DNA from: an uncultured Anaerolineaceae bacterium
GTDB lineage: Bacteria > Chloroflexota > Anaerolineae > Anaerolineales > Anaerolineaceae
Direction: 5' to 3'
Assembly (NCBI GenBank): GCA_937890875.1
Contig: CALAEB010000625.1
Location: 1 to 5,576, forward strand
Length of the DNA stretch: 5,576 nt
Under the pieces are notes generated by a model. That model ran no database searches. It saw only the letters and a list, made by a program, of their open reading frames with translations, and was not told the DNA's origin. Below are positions 1 to 5,576 of the stretch, piece by piece. Each line of letters starts with the position of its first letter. Within the stretch, counting starts at the first letter, position 1. The position numbers and the translations under genes were made by a program.

Positions 1-928
1 ACTTTTCCGGCTTCCGGTAAGCCAGCGCGACCCAATCTTTGATCTGCCGCTGTTCAATGAACTGCAAACCAAAACGTTCTGCGGTGCTGCGGATTTTTTC
101 TTCCTGCTCGTCCAATATTCCGCTCAGCAAAATGACCCCGCCCGGGGAGACCAGGTCCGCCAGCCCCAGGTCAAACAGGCGGATGATGACCGGAGCCAGT
201 ATATTCACCATCACGACCGGAGCCTGACTGATCCCATATTCTCCGCTGCGGATCTCCGAGACAGAACCCTTCTGCAGCTCAAGCCGCTCGCGGACGCCGT
301 TCCGTTCCGCGTTTTCGGCGCTGTTCTGCATCGATTCATCATCAATGTCGACCCCCAACGCCTGATCCGCGCCTAAAAGCAGCGCGCCGATCGCGAGAAT
401 ACCGGAACCGCAGCCGACATCGATCACATTTTCCCCGGGAATCGTATATCGTTCCACCATCTCAAGGCAAAGCTGCGTGGTCGGGTGTGTCCCGGTGCCA
501 AAGGCCATGCTCGGATCGATTTTTACCGGAATCCGTTCCGGATCCGTATTCGGGATCCAAGCCGGCAGAATTAACATTTTCTCTCCGATCAGAATCGGAC
601 GGTAGAACTTCTTCCAGGAGGACATCCAATCCTCGTCTTCAATATACCGGAATTCCGGCTCAGGAACGGAAGCGATCCGGCCCAAATACCAAAGCCCTTC
701 CTGAATGCGCTGGCGTTTTTCTTCCATCGTTTCATCAACCGGCAGATATCCGTAAACCCGGCAGGGGCCGAAAGGCGTACCCAGATCTTCCGCATCGTTG
801 TAATCAATTCCGCGCTCGACAACCACGCCGTTTTCAGCATACCGCGATAACACTTCGGCCACAGCTTCGGCAATTTCGTTATCCACGGTCACATTAATCT
901 CGAGCCAGGATGGATCTTTCTTATCCAT
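1..928 (-). CDS. prmA: Ribosomal protein L11 methyltransferase PrmA, 3' end cut by window edge
   Basis: PrmA is a cytoplasmic SAM-dependent methyltransferase that trimethylates ribosomal protein L11. I translated 309 codons without a stop to the left edge. Residues 1-100 form the N-terminal substrate-recognition domain (begins [15 protein letters not shown]). The linker and SAM-binding core carry the PrmA hallmark [14 protein letters not shown] (138-151), the class I SAM-binding motif [11 protein letters not shown] (170-180), an acidic loop GVDIDDES (192-199), and VNILAPVI (241-248) at the catalytic-motif position. The sequence ends near residue 309 in [12 protein letters not shown], which resembles the usual C-terminus, so probably only a few residues are missing. 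The ATG overlaps the last 8 nt of dnaJ (ATGGATAA, different frame) and has an AGAGG Shine-Dalgarno 6 nt upstream, so translation is probably coupled to dnaJ. A prmA gene next to dnaJ is a known arrangement in several bacterial groups. Nothing looks broken. Confidence 0.95.
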   Translation of the reverse strand, partial: MDKKDPSWLEINVTVDNEIAEAVAEVLSRYAENGVVVERGIDYNDAEDLGTPFGPCRVYGYLPVDETMEEKRQRIQEGLWYLGRIASVPEPEFRYIEDEDWMSSWKKFYRPILIGEKMLILPAWIPNTDPERIPVKIDPSMAFGTGTHPTTQLCLEMVERYTIPGENVIDVGCGSGILAIGALLLGADQALGVDIDDESMQNSAENAERNGVRERLELQKGSVSEIRSGEYGISQAPVVMVNILAPVIIRLFDLGLADLVSPGGVILLSGILDEQEEKIRSTAERFGLQFIEQRQIKDWVALAYRKPEK

Positions 929-2063
929 TGATCGCCTCTTTAATCCGGTCCCAGAAACTTTTTTCCTGAGGGATGACCTCCGTGCCCAAAGTGGGCGCCA
1001 GCTGTTCCATCAGATCCCGCTGCTCGGCGGTCAGCGAATGCGGGATGACCACATTGATAATTACTTTTTGATCACCGCGTCCGTTGCTGCGCAGATAGGG
1101 AACGCCTTTCCCTTTCAGCGTAAAGCCCTTACCGGGCTGTGTTCCGGACGGAATCTTCAGCTGTTCCGAACCGTCGATCGTCGGGACTGTGATATCGTCT
1201 CCCAGCGTGGCTTGAGCGATGTTAATATTGAGATCCACTTGGATATCAAAGTCATGCCGGTGGAAGAACTTGTGCTGATTCACTCTCACATCCACATAAA
1301 GATCCCCGTTCGGTCCGTTATTTTCGCCGGGCTGCCCTTCACCGGACAACCGGATACGGGTTCCGGTATCGACACCGGCGGGGACCGAGACGACTTTCTT
1401 TACAGTTTTTCGCTCAATGCCCCGTCCGTGGCACTGGGTGCATGGCGAGGGGATCGTTTCTCCGCGCCCGCCGCAGACCGGACAGGTTGTCACCTGGACC
1501 ATCGATCCGAACATGGTCTGACGGGAGGTCTTCACTTCACCCGAGCCGTTACAGGTTGAACAGCGCTGCGGTTTTGTGCCGGGTTCGGCGCCGGATCCGT
1601 GACATCGGGAACATTTTTCGTCCCGGTTGAAAATAATTTCCTTATCCGCACCGAAACAGGCCTCTTCAAACTGCATCGTCACAGTCGTCTGTAAGTCGGC
1701 GCCTTTTCGGGGAACGTTCCGCTGCTGCGCGCGTGTTCCGCCGAATCCTCCGAAACCGCCAAAGCCGCCAAAGCCGAACAAATCTCCCAGAATGTCGGAG
1801 AGATCGACTGCGGAATAATCAAAGCCATTCCCCATGCCGCTGACTCCGGCTTTGCCGTACCGATCATAGGCCGCTCGCTTATCCGGATCCGACAAAACCT
1901 GGTAAGCCTCGTTAATCTCTTTAAATTTTTCTTCCGCTTCGGGTGTTTTGTTTACGTCCGGATGATATTTCCTGGCCAGATTCCGGAATGCGGTCTTCAA
2001 TTCATCCGCACTCGCGTTTTTGTTCACACCCAGAATTTCATAGTAGTCGCGTTCTGTTGCCAT
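921..2063 (-). CDS. dnaJ: Chaperone DnaJ (Hsp40, type I J-domain protein)
   Basis: DnaJ delivers unfolded substrates to DnaK and stimulates its ATPase. The 380-residue product has the full type I layout. The J domain spans about residues 1-70, starting [13 protein letters not shown] with HPD at 34-36. A Gly/Phe-rich linker with FGG repeats follows (96-109). The zinc-binding domain has four CxxCxGxG motifs: CSRCHGSG (151-158), CSTCNGSG (168-175), CPVCGGRG (194-201) and CTQCHGRG (208-215). The C-terminal beta-sandwich substrate-binding domains run from about 220 to 350 and include the GDLYVDVRV strand. Length is typical. The start is fixed by the conserved N-terminus; upstream, GGCGGA about 11 nt away is only a modest ribosome site. 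It stops with TAA and overlaps prmA by 8 nt. A 253-nt gap holding a terminator separates it from dnaK, so it probably has its own promoter. Confidence 0.98.
   Translation of the reverse strand: MATERDYYEILGVNKNASADELKTAFRNLARKYHPDVNKTPEAEEKFKEINEAYQVLSDPDKRAAYDRYGKAGVSGMGNGFDYSAVDLSDILGDLFGFGGFGGFGGFGGTRAQQRNVPRKGADLQTTVTMQFEEACFGADKEIIFNRDEKCSRCHGSGAEPGTKPQRCSTCNGSGEVKTSRQTMFGSMVQVTTCPVCGGRGETIPSPCTQCHGRGIERKTVKKVVSVPAGVDTGTRIRLSGEGQPGENNGPNGDLYVDVRVNQHKFFHRHDFDIQVDLNINIAQATLGDDITVPTIDGSEQLKIPSGTQPGKGFTLKGKGVPYLRSNGRGDQKVIINVVIPHSLTAEQRDLMEQLAPTLGTEVIPQEKSFWDRIKEAING
935..941 (-). promoter_or_regulatory. Shine-Dalgarno of prmA, inside the end of dnaJ
   Basis: On the minus strand AAAGAGG lies 6 nt before the prmA ATG (928-926), within the last codons of dnaJ. 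Together with the 8-nt dnaJ/prmA overlap this fixes the prmA start and suggests that ribosomes finishing dnaJ can reinitiate on prmA. Confidence 0.7.
1737..1778 (-). repeat. FGG-coding tandem repeat in the dnaJ G/F linker
   Basis: A stretch of roughly 9-nt units (TTTGGCGGC and variants) encodes successive Phe-Gly-Gly triplets at DnaJ residues 96-109. The third codon positions differ between units. This is the normal flexible G/F region of DnaJ; it could vary in copy number between strains. Confidence 0.8.
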
Positions 2064-2086
2064 TATTTTTCGTATCCGCCTGTCCT

Positions 2087-2115
2087 CTTCAAAGAATTTC
2101 TTTTCCCGCTGTCAA
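2087..2115 (-). promoter_or_regulatory. Candidate dnaJ promoter (strong -35, weak -10)
   Basis: On the minus strand a perfect TTGACA occurs at 2115-2110, about 50 nt before the dnaJ ATG. With 17-nt spacing the -10 hexamer is TTGAAG, matching only 3 of 6 consensus positions, and 16- or 18-nt spacing is no better. The case rests on the -35 match and on the dnaK terminator just upstream, which would otherwise leave dnaJ-prmA poorly transcribed. A promoter further upstream, or readthrough from dnaK, is possible. Confidence 0.3.
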
Positions 2116-2145
2116 GCAATAATTTGGAAAAAAACTGTTTTCGCT

Positions 2146-2200
2146 GTTATGTACTTATGATATTTTTTCGTCCTGCGAAAAAATATCATAAGTACATAAC
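2146..2200. repeat. Perfect 25-bp inverted repeat with 5-nt loop (long hairpin) between dnaK and dnaJ
   Basis: The arms at 2146-2170 and 2176-2200 are exact reverse complements over all 25 positions and flank the loop TCCTG (plus strand), which reads CAGGA in the dnaJ-sense RNA. By my count the arms are 24% G+C, well below the flanking genes. A run of six T/A pairs sits in the loop-proximal half of the stem, not after it, so this is not a standard intrinsic terminator; on the minus strand the nearest T-run begins about 10 nt past the stem. No target-site duplication is evident. Possible roles are an RNase III processing site, a member of a dispersed palindromic repeat family, a stabiliser of dnaK mRNA 3' ends, or a protein-binding site upstream of dnaJ. 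The structure is certain; its function is unknown. Confidence 0.9.
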
Positions 2201-2226
2201 GATTTCTGCAGAACAATAACCCTTTT

Positions 2227-2236
2227 GAGTATACTC
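2227..2236. repeat. 10-bp palindrome GAGTATACTC
   Basis: A perfect palindrome lies just past the U-tract of the dnaK terminator. On the minus strand it contains TATACT, a 5/6 match to a -10 box, but no good -35 sits 16-18 nt upstream. It could be a minor operator or chance; there is no further support. Confidence 0.25.
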
Positions 2237-2244
2237 TGATTGAT

Positions 2245-2302
2245 AAAAAACACTGTATCAGGTCTTTATTATAAAAGTCCCTGACACAGTGATTTATTTT
2301 TT
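2245..2302 (-). terminator. Intrinsic terminator after dnaK
   Basis: About 25 nt past the dnaK stop the minus-strand RNA forms a 12-bp stem (CACUGUGUCAGG with CCUGAUACAGUG; plus-strand arms 2280-2291 and 2251-2262), followed directly by six U residues (2250-2245). The only imperfection is a G-U wobble on the minus strand, which becomes an A-C mismatch on the plus strand, so the structure favours dnaK-sense transcription. The loop can add a CUUU/AAAG pairing. An A-rich run precedes the stem. It should end the grpE-dnaK transcript. Confidence 0.88.
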
Positions 2303-2316
2303 ACGGCCTTATTCGG

Positions 2317-4230
2317 TTACATGCTGCGGAATTCGCCGTCCACGACATCATCGTTTCCGCCGTTGTTCCCGGAATCGCCTCCCGGGTTTTGTCCGCCGGC
2401 GGAAGCACCCTGGTCAGGAGCTGCGCCCGGCTGTTGGTACATTGTACTTCCCAACTGTTGAATCAGGCTGTTCAGTTCTTCGGTTTTGGCCTTCATACCA
2501 TCAAAGTCGGTTCCGTTCAGCATACCTTTCAGTTCATTCGCCTTTGTTTCCACATTCGTCTTCATATCAGCGGGAATCTTGTCGCCATAATCGGCAATCA
2601 TCTTCTCGACCGTGTAGACTGCGTTATCCGCATTGTTGCGGATTTCGATCCCTTCCTTCCGTTTGAGGTCTTCGTCCGCATGCGCTTCGGCTTCTTTCTT
2701 CATCCTGTCCACTTCGGAGTCGGATAAACCGGAAGAAGCGGTGATGGTAATATTCTGGCTGCGGTTGGTAGCCTTGTCGACTGCCGTAACCTTCAGAATG
2801 CCGTTCGCATCGATATCAAAAGTGACCTCAATTTGCGGGACGCCGCGGCGAGCCGGCGGAATGCCATCCAGAATGAATTTCCCCAAACTTTTGTTGTCGG
2901 CCGCCATCGGGCGTTCGCCCTGAAGCACGTGAATTTCAACCGAGGTCTGCGAGTCTGCCGCGGTGGAATAGATCTGGCTCTTTTTGGCCGGGATGGTCGT
3001 ATTCCGTTCGATCATCGGCGTGGCAACACCACCCATCGTTTCAACCGACAAAGTCAGCGGCGTCACGTCCAGCAGCAAGATGTCATTCACCTCGCCGCCC
3101 AGCACACCGGCCTGGATTGCCGCACCGATGGCAACAACTTCGTCCGGGTTCACGCTCCGGTTCGGTTCTTTTCCGAATTCACGCTTTACCGCTTCCTGCA
3201 CTGCAGGCATCCGGGTCATACCGCCGACCATCACAACTTCGTTGATGTCGCTGCTTTTCAGCCCGGCATCGCGCAGCGCATTGCGGACCGGTTCCAGGCT
3301 TCGGGAGACGAGATCCGCGGTTAATTGTTCTATCTTCGCGCGGGAAAGTGTCAGCACCAGGTGTTTCGGGCCGGTCGCGTCCGCTGTGATATAAGGCAGG
3401 TTAATCTCGGTCTGCATTGTGCTGGAAAGCTCAATTTTTGCTTTCTCAGCCGCTTCTTTCAGCCGCTGCAGAGCCTGACGATCATTCTTCAGATCCATGT
3501 TGTTCGATTTCTTGAACTCATCGATCAAATAATCCATGATGCGCTGGTCAAAATCGTCACCACCCAGGAACGTATCCCCGGAAGTGGAACGGACCTGGAA
3601 CACACCGTCACCGACGTCCAAAATTGAAATATCGAAAGTTCCGCCGCCCAAGTCATATACGGCGATCAATTCGTTCGTTTTCTTATCCAATCCATAAGCC
3701 AATGAAGAAGCGGTCGGTTCGTTGATAATCCGCAGCACTTCCAGCCCGGCGATCTTGCCGGCGTCTTTGGTTGCGTTCCGCTGACTGTCATTGAAGTAAG
3801 CCGGAACCGTGATCACCGCCTGAGAGACCTTTTCTCCCAGATATGCTTCCGCATCGGCTTTCATTTTGGCCAGAATCATGGCTGACACTTCCGGAGCGGA
3901 ATATTCCTTGCCGTCTAAAATGACGCGGACATCTCCGTTCGGGGCTTTCGCAACTTTATAGGGAACGCGGCTCAACGTCCGCTGCACTTCGGGGTCATCA
4001 TATTTTCGGCCCATGAAACGCTTGATTGAGAAAATTGTGTTTTCCGGGTTGGTGATGGCCTGGTTCCGGGCGACCCGTCCGACCAAACGTTCATGATTTT
4101 TATTAACAGCGACGACCGACGGGCACGTGCGTTCGCCTTCAGCGGTCGGAATGACCGTCGGCTCGCCGCCCACCATCACAGACATTACAGAATTTGTAGT
4201 ACCTAAATCAATACCAAGAATTTTTCCCAT
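2317..4230 (-). CDS. dnaK: Molecular chaperone DnaK (Hsp70)
   Basis: DnaK is the cytoplasmic Hsp70. It binds exposed hydrophobic segments of client proteins under ATP control, stimulated by DnaJ and reset by GrpE. The 637-residue product is full length. The nucleotide-binding domain (1 to about 380) shows GIDLGTTNS (6-14), the lysine at 70 equivalent to the catalytic one, [11 protein letters not shown] (170-180), the phosphate-binding DLGGGTFD (193-200) and [10 protein letters not shown] (333-342). The interdomain linker is [14 protein letters not shown] (381-394). The substrate-binding beta domain follows, then the helical lid (about 500-595), and a Gly/Gln/Asn-rich tail ending [11 protein letters not shown]. 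The segment around residues 75-102 is the insert missing from Bacillus-type DnaK. The ATG lies 8 nt after AGGAG, which overlaps the grpE stop. An intrinsic terminator follows the gene. No key residue is missing. Confidence 0.99.
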   Translation of the reverse strand: MGKILGIDLGTTNSVMSVMVGGEPTVIPTAEGERTCPSVVAVNKNHERLVGRVARNQAITNPENTIFSIKRFMGRKYDDPEVQRTLSRVPYKVAKAPNGDVRVILDGKEYSAPEVSAMILAKMKADAEAYLGEKVSQAVITVPAYFNDSQRNATKDAGKIAGLEVLRIINEPTASSLAYGLDKKTNELIAVYDLGGGTFDISILDVGDGVFQVRSTSGDTFLGGDDFDQRIMDYLIDEFKKSNNMDLKNDRQALQRLKEAAEKAKIELSSTMQTEINLPYITADATGPKHLVLTLSRAKIEQLTADLVSRSLEPVRNALRDAGLKSSDINEVVMVGGMTRMPAVQEAVKREFGKEPNRSVNPDEVVAIGAAIQAGVLGGEVNDILLLDVTPLTLSVETMGGVATPMIERNTTIPAKKSQIYSTAADSQTSVEIHVLQGERPMAADNKSLGKFILDGIPPARRGVPQIEVTFDIDANGILKVTAVDKATNRSQNITITASSGLSDSEVDRMKKEAEAHADEDLKRKEGIEIRNNADNAVYTVEKMIADYGDKIPADMKTNVETKANELKGMLNGTDFDGMKAKTEELNSLIQQLGSTMYQQPGAAPDQGASAGGQNPGGDSGNNGGNDDVVDGEFRSM

Positions 4231-4238
4231 GTTTTATT

Positions 4239-4243
4239 CTCCT
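4239..4243 (-). promoter_or_regulatory. Shine-Dalgarno of dnaK, overlapping the grpE stop codon
   Basis: The minus strand reads TAGGAGAATAAAACATG: AGGAG is 8 nt before the dnaK ATG and shares AG with the grpE TAG stop. This is a strong site and fits translational coupling of GrpE and DnaK synthesis. Confidence 0.8.
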
Positions 4244-4832
4244 ATCGGGCCACGCGAACCAGCGCTGGGCGGATTACACGGTCTCCCATTTTATAACCAT
4301 TTTGAATTACTTCAATAATTTGCCCGGATTCATAATCCGGATTTTCTTCATAAGAGATAGCCTGATGAAGATTCGGGTCAAATTCTGCGTTCTCTGAATC
4401 AATCTTTTCTATCCCTTCATTTTCGATCAATGTGCGGAACTTCCGCGAAATTAACTCGATTCCGTCAGTCCAGGCTGCACTTTCTTCGCCATTCTGAGGC
4501 CGTTTCCGAATTGCCAGCTCCAGATCATCCAGAATCACAAAAAATTTTTTCATCAATTCCGCTTTAAAATTTATCCCGTTCTGGGTCTGTTCCCGTTCGA
4601 TTCTTTTCTTGTAGTTAATAAAATCCGCCCGTTCCCGCTGCCAGCATTCGAGATTTTCCTGCTCCTTCTTCTTTGCGGCTTCAAGATCCGCTTTTAATTC
4701 ATCGACTTCTTTTTTTGATAAAAGCAGGACCTCTTCATTTTTATCATCCTCGGGCCCATTTTGATTAATTTCATTCTTTTCGTTTATTTCATCTTTTTCG
4801 TTTTTTTCAAAATCTTTTTCTTGTTTCGCCAT
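4242..4832 (-). CDS. grpE: Nucleotide exchange factor GrpE
   Basis: GrpE is a dimeric cofactor that releases ADP from DnaK and so resets the Hsp70 cycle. The product is 196 residues, within the usual range. Residues 1-34 are an acidic/basic low-complexity tail rich in Lys, Glu and Asn with repeated NE/NEK/NEI units. A long coiled-coil helix follows (about 36-95; ERADFINYKKRIEREQ at 67-82 matches the family). The C-terminal beta domain that contacts DnaK includes FDPNLHQAIS (151-160) and the signature end GYKMGDRVIRPALVRVA (179-195). Upstream of the ATG are AGGGTG at 7 nt and AAAGG at 2 nt; the former has the better spacing. It stops with TAG, 11 nt before dnaK, and is separated from hrcA by 81 nt with its own promoter candidate. 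Confidence 0.98.
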   Translation of the reverse strand: MAKQEKDFEKNEKDEINEKNEINQNGPEDDKNEEVLLLSKKEVDELKADLEAAKKKEQENLECWQRERADFINYKKRIEREQTQNGINFKAELMKKFFVILDDLELAIRKRPQNGEESAAWTDGIELISRKFRTLIENEGIEKIDSENAEFDPNLHQAISYEENPDYESGQIIEVIQNGYKMGDRVIRPALVRVAR

Positions 4833-4839
4833 AACCTTT

Positions 4840-4845
4840 CACCCT
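4840..4845 (-). promoter_or_regulatory. Probable Shine-Dalgarno of grpE
   Basis: AGGGTG on the minus strand lies 7 nt before the grpE ATG. A second purine-rich stretch, AAAGG, sits only 2 nt from the start, which is too close to be the main site. Either way the ATG at 4832-4830 is the supported start. Confidence 0.5.
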
Positions 4846-4856
4846 GATTCTTCACT

Positions 4857-4885
4857 TTTACAGATTTTTGCGGCGTTTCTGTCAA
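4857..4885 (-). promoter_or_regulatory. Candidate sigma70-type promoter for grpE-dnaK
   Basis: In the hrcA-grpE gap the minus strand has TTGACA (4885-4880, 6/6), exactly 17 nt of spacer, then TGTAAA (4862-4857, 4/6 to TATAAT). Initiation would fall near 4850 and give a short leader of about 18 nt containing the grpE ribosome site. It would let grpE and dnaK be expressed independently of hrcA transcription. No CIRCE is visible next to it. Confidence 0.45.
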
Positions 4886-4888
4886 AGC

Positions 4889-4904
4889 CGAACAAACCTG
4901 TTCG
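4889..4904. promoter_or_regulatory. Inverted repeat CGAACA-N4-TGTTCG, possible operator upstream of the grpE promoter
   Basis: A perfect 6-bp inverted repeat (CGAACA AACC TGTTCG on the plus strand) starts 4 bp upstream of the candidate -35 box and 10 bp past the hrcA stop. The position suits a regulator-binding site, or a small hairpin at the hrcA 3' end. It is not CIRCE. It resembles the Gram-positive LexA box CGAAC-N4-GTTCG, but here the half-sites are 6 nt apart, so I do not call it LexA. Confidence 0.35.
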
Positions 4905-4913
4905 TTAACCGTT

Positions 4914-5336
4914 TCAGTCCGCTAATGCGTCCGAAACAATATCACTCAACAAGCCGGCAACAAAACGAACAGTCGGAATGTTTCGGCTGTAAGCCATCCG
5001 CATTGGGCCCAGAACTCCTATGGTTCCGGTGACCATACCGGGGATTCCGTAGCGAGCCAGAACTAAGGAACAATTCCTTAAGTTTTCCAATGTGCCCTCG
5101 CCGCCGATCAGAACCTGGATTCCGCCAATTTTCTGTTCCAATGTCGTCCGGGAGAGAAAGCTTTGCAGCGCTGGTTTCTCTTCCAGAATCTTCAAAGCCC
5201 GCCGCGCGTCTTCCGATTCCGCGAATTCCGGTTCGGAAAGAACATTGCTGATTCCGTCCGTAAACACTTCTCCGGCCTGCATCGCGTCGGTTTCGTACAT
5301 CGCGTTCAGCATGTTCCGCAGAATTGTTTCCATCAT
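4914..5336 (-). CDS. hrcA: HrcA C-terminal fragment (heat-inducible repressor), downstream of an in-frame stop
   Basis: HrcA represses dnaK and groE operons by binding CIRCE operators. This 140-codon frame is the C-terminal part of HrcA: VLSEPEF (33-39), the segment IGGIQVLIGGEG (71-82), NCSLVLARYG (88-97) and the family ending GVLGPMRMAYSRNIPTVRF (107-125). It ends with TGA. The frame is open back to 5378, where TAA (5379-5381) interrupts it. HrcA-like coding continues in the same frame beyond. The only start codons after that stop are the paired ATGs at 5336-5331, and they have no ribosome site upstream, so separate translation is doubtful. The winged-helix DNA-binding domain is not in this fragment. 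I read this as the 3' half of an hrcA broken by one nonsense mutation or a sequence error. Confidence 0.85.
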   Translation of the reverse strand: MMETILRNMLNAMYETDAMQAGEVFTDGISNVLSEPEFAESEDARRALKILEEKPALQSFLSRTTLEQKIGGIQVLIGGEGTLENLRNCSLVLARYGIPGMVTGTIGVLGPMRMAYSRNIPTVRFVAGLLSDIVSDALAD

Positions 5337-5378
5337 GGCTGTATTGTTCTTTGTTTTGGCGGCCGCATCGCGGAACTG

Positions 5379-5381
5379 TTA
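5379..5381 (-). other. In-frame TAA nonsense codon in hrcA
   Basis: The minus-strand context is ATG ACC ACC TAA CAG TTC CGC, giving MTT*QFR. One base change (GAA, CAA or AAA to TAA) would explain it; GAA (Glu) is my guess, since acidic residues are common at this point in related HrcA proteins as I recall them. TAA is the normal stop of both dnaK and dnaJ here, so it is not a reassigned codon. Confidence 0.85.
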
Positions 5382-5576
5382 GGTGGTCATTCCTCTATAG
5401 TGGACATTGATCTCACCCGCGACTGCGTTCAGATGTTCCTGGGTGACTTGTTCTTCCAGGTTCAGAAAACGCTGCTGCATCTGCCCGCCGACCAATACCA
5501 GCACCATCAGAATCTGCTTGCCGGCAATTGAAATCAGCGCAATGTGTTTCAGCCCTGTCCGCTGCGGAAGTGGCGC
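5379..5576 (-). pseudogene. hrcA: HrcA middle fragment, open at the right edge and ending at an in-frame TAA
   Basis: Reading leftward from the edge, 65 codons stay open before TAA. The translation includes RTGLKHIALISIAGKQILMV, then LVLVGGQMQQRFLNL, and ends GEINVHYRGMTT. This resembles the central GAF-like domain of HrcA, roughly residues 120-190 of a protein of about 340. The N-terminal winged-helix domain and any CIRCE upstream lie outside the window. After the stop the same frame resumes with QFRDAAAKTK and runs into the conserved HrcA C-terminus, so nothing points to a frameshift. If the stop is real, this copy makes an HrcA truncated in its central domain, keeping the DNA-binding domain but lacking the C-terminal half. 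Confidence 0.75.

Noticed and set aside
589..873. 94-codon minus-strand open frame inside prmA
   Set aside because: It overlaps the recognised PrmA frame in another phase and resembles no family; it is a shadow of prmA.
1038..1559. 173-codon plus-strand open frame antisense to dnaJ
   Set aside because: It lies wholly within the well-supported dnaJ gene and its product is unrecognisable; long antisense frames are common opposite moderate-GC genes.
2146..2200. Long hairpin as a classic intrinsic terminator
   Set aside because: No U-tract directly follows the stem on either strand; the T/A runs are inside the stem, and a proper terminator is already present at 2245-2302.
2268..2273. TATAAT on the minus strand, a perfect -10 box
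   Set aside because: It sits in the loop of the dnaK terminator and no -35-like hexamer occurs 16-18 nt upstream.
2064..2316. Search for a CIRCE operator (TTAGCACTC-N9-GAGTGCTAA) in this gap and in 4833-4913
   Set aside because: Neither gap contains it. The inverted repeats present have different arms and spacing, and GAGTATACTC at 2227-2236 shares only GAGT with CIRCE.
2833..3324. 163-codon plus-strand open frame antisense to dnaK
   Set aside because: It is opposite conserved dnaK sequence and has no recognisable motif or promoter.
4889..4904. LexA (SOS) box
   Set aside because: The half-sites CGAAC and GTTCG are 6 nt apart, whereas the Gram-positive LexA box has 4, and no SOS gene is nearby.
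5379..5381. Stop-codon reassignment or a frameshift as the cause of the hrcA break
   Set aside because: TAA terminates both dnaK and dnaJ here, so it is not reassigned. The HrcA frame is identical on both sides of the codon, so there is no frameshift.

Overview
The window holds a heat-shock chaperone cluster read entirely from the minus strand. In transcription order (right to left) it runs hrcA (repressor, 5' part off the window) - grpE - dnaK - dnaJ - prmA (ribosomal protein L11 methyltransferase, last few codons off the window). The protein sequences look like Chloroflexota, probably class Anaerolineae. DnaK carries the long N-terminal insert absent from Bacillus-type DnaK, HrcA is present, and the PrmA N-terminus resembles Anaerolineae PrmA as I remember it. 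This placement is from recall, not from a search. Base composition is moderate, with AT-rich stretches in the intergenic DNA and at the start of grpE.

Layout. 4914-5576: hrcA, open from the right edge but broken by one in-frame TAA (5379-5381). The reading frame is the same on both sides, and the C-terminal part is well conserved. 4833-4913: an 81-nt gap with a good TTGACA-N17-TGTAAA promoter candidate and, just upstream of it, a perfect 6-bp inverted repeat. 4242-4832: grpE. 2317-4230: dnaK, only 11 nt after grpE, with its Shine-Dalgarno overlapping the grpE stop. 2064-2316: a 253-nt gap that separates dnaK from dnaJ. It holds a convincing intrinsic terminator for dnaK, a small palindrome, a perfect 25-bp inverted repeat with a 5-nt loop, and a TTGACA element ahead of dnaJ. 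921-2063: dnaJ. 1-928: prmA, overlapping the end of dnaJ by 8 nt.

How it works together. HrcA normally represses these genes by binding CIRCE operators. DnaK, with its J-domain partner DnaJ and nucleotide exchange factor GrpE, runs the Hsp70 folding cycle. PrmA trimethylates ribosomal protein L11 and appears to be translationally coupled to dnaJ. The sequence suggests at least two transcription units, (hrcA-)grpE-dnaK and dnaJ-prmA. No CIRCE element is visible here, and one would be expected upstream of hrcA, outside the window.

I see no undescribed multi-gene system. The observations most worth checking are the nonsense codon in hrcA and the perfect hairpin between dnaK and dnaJ.
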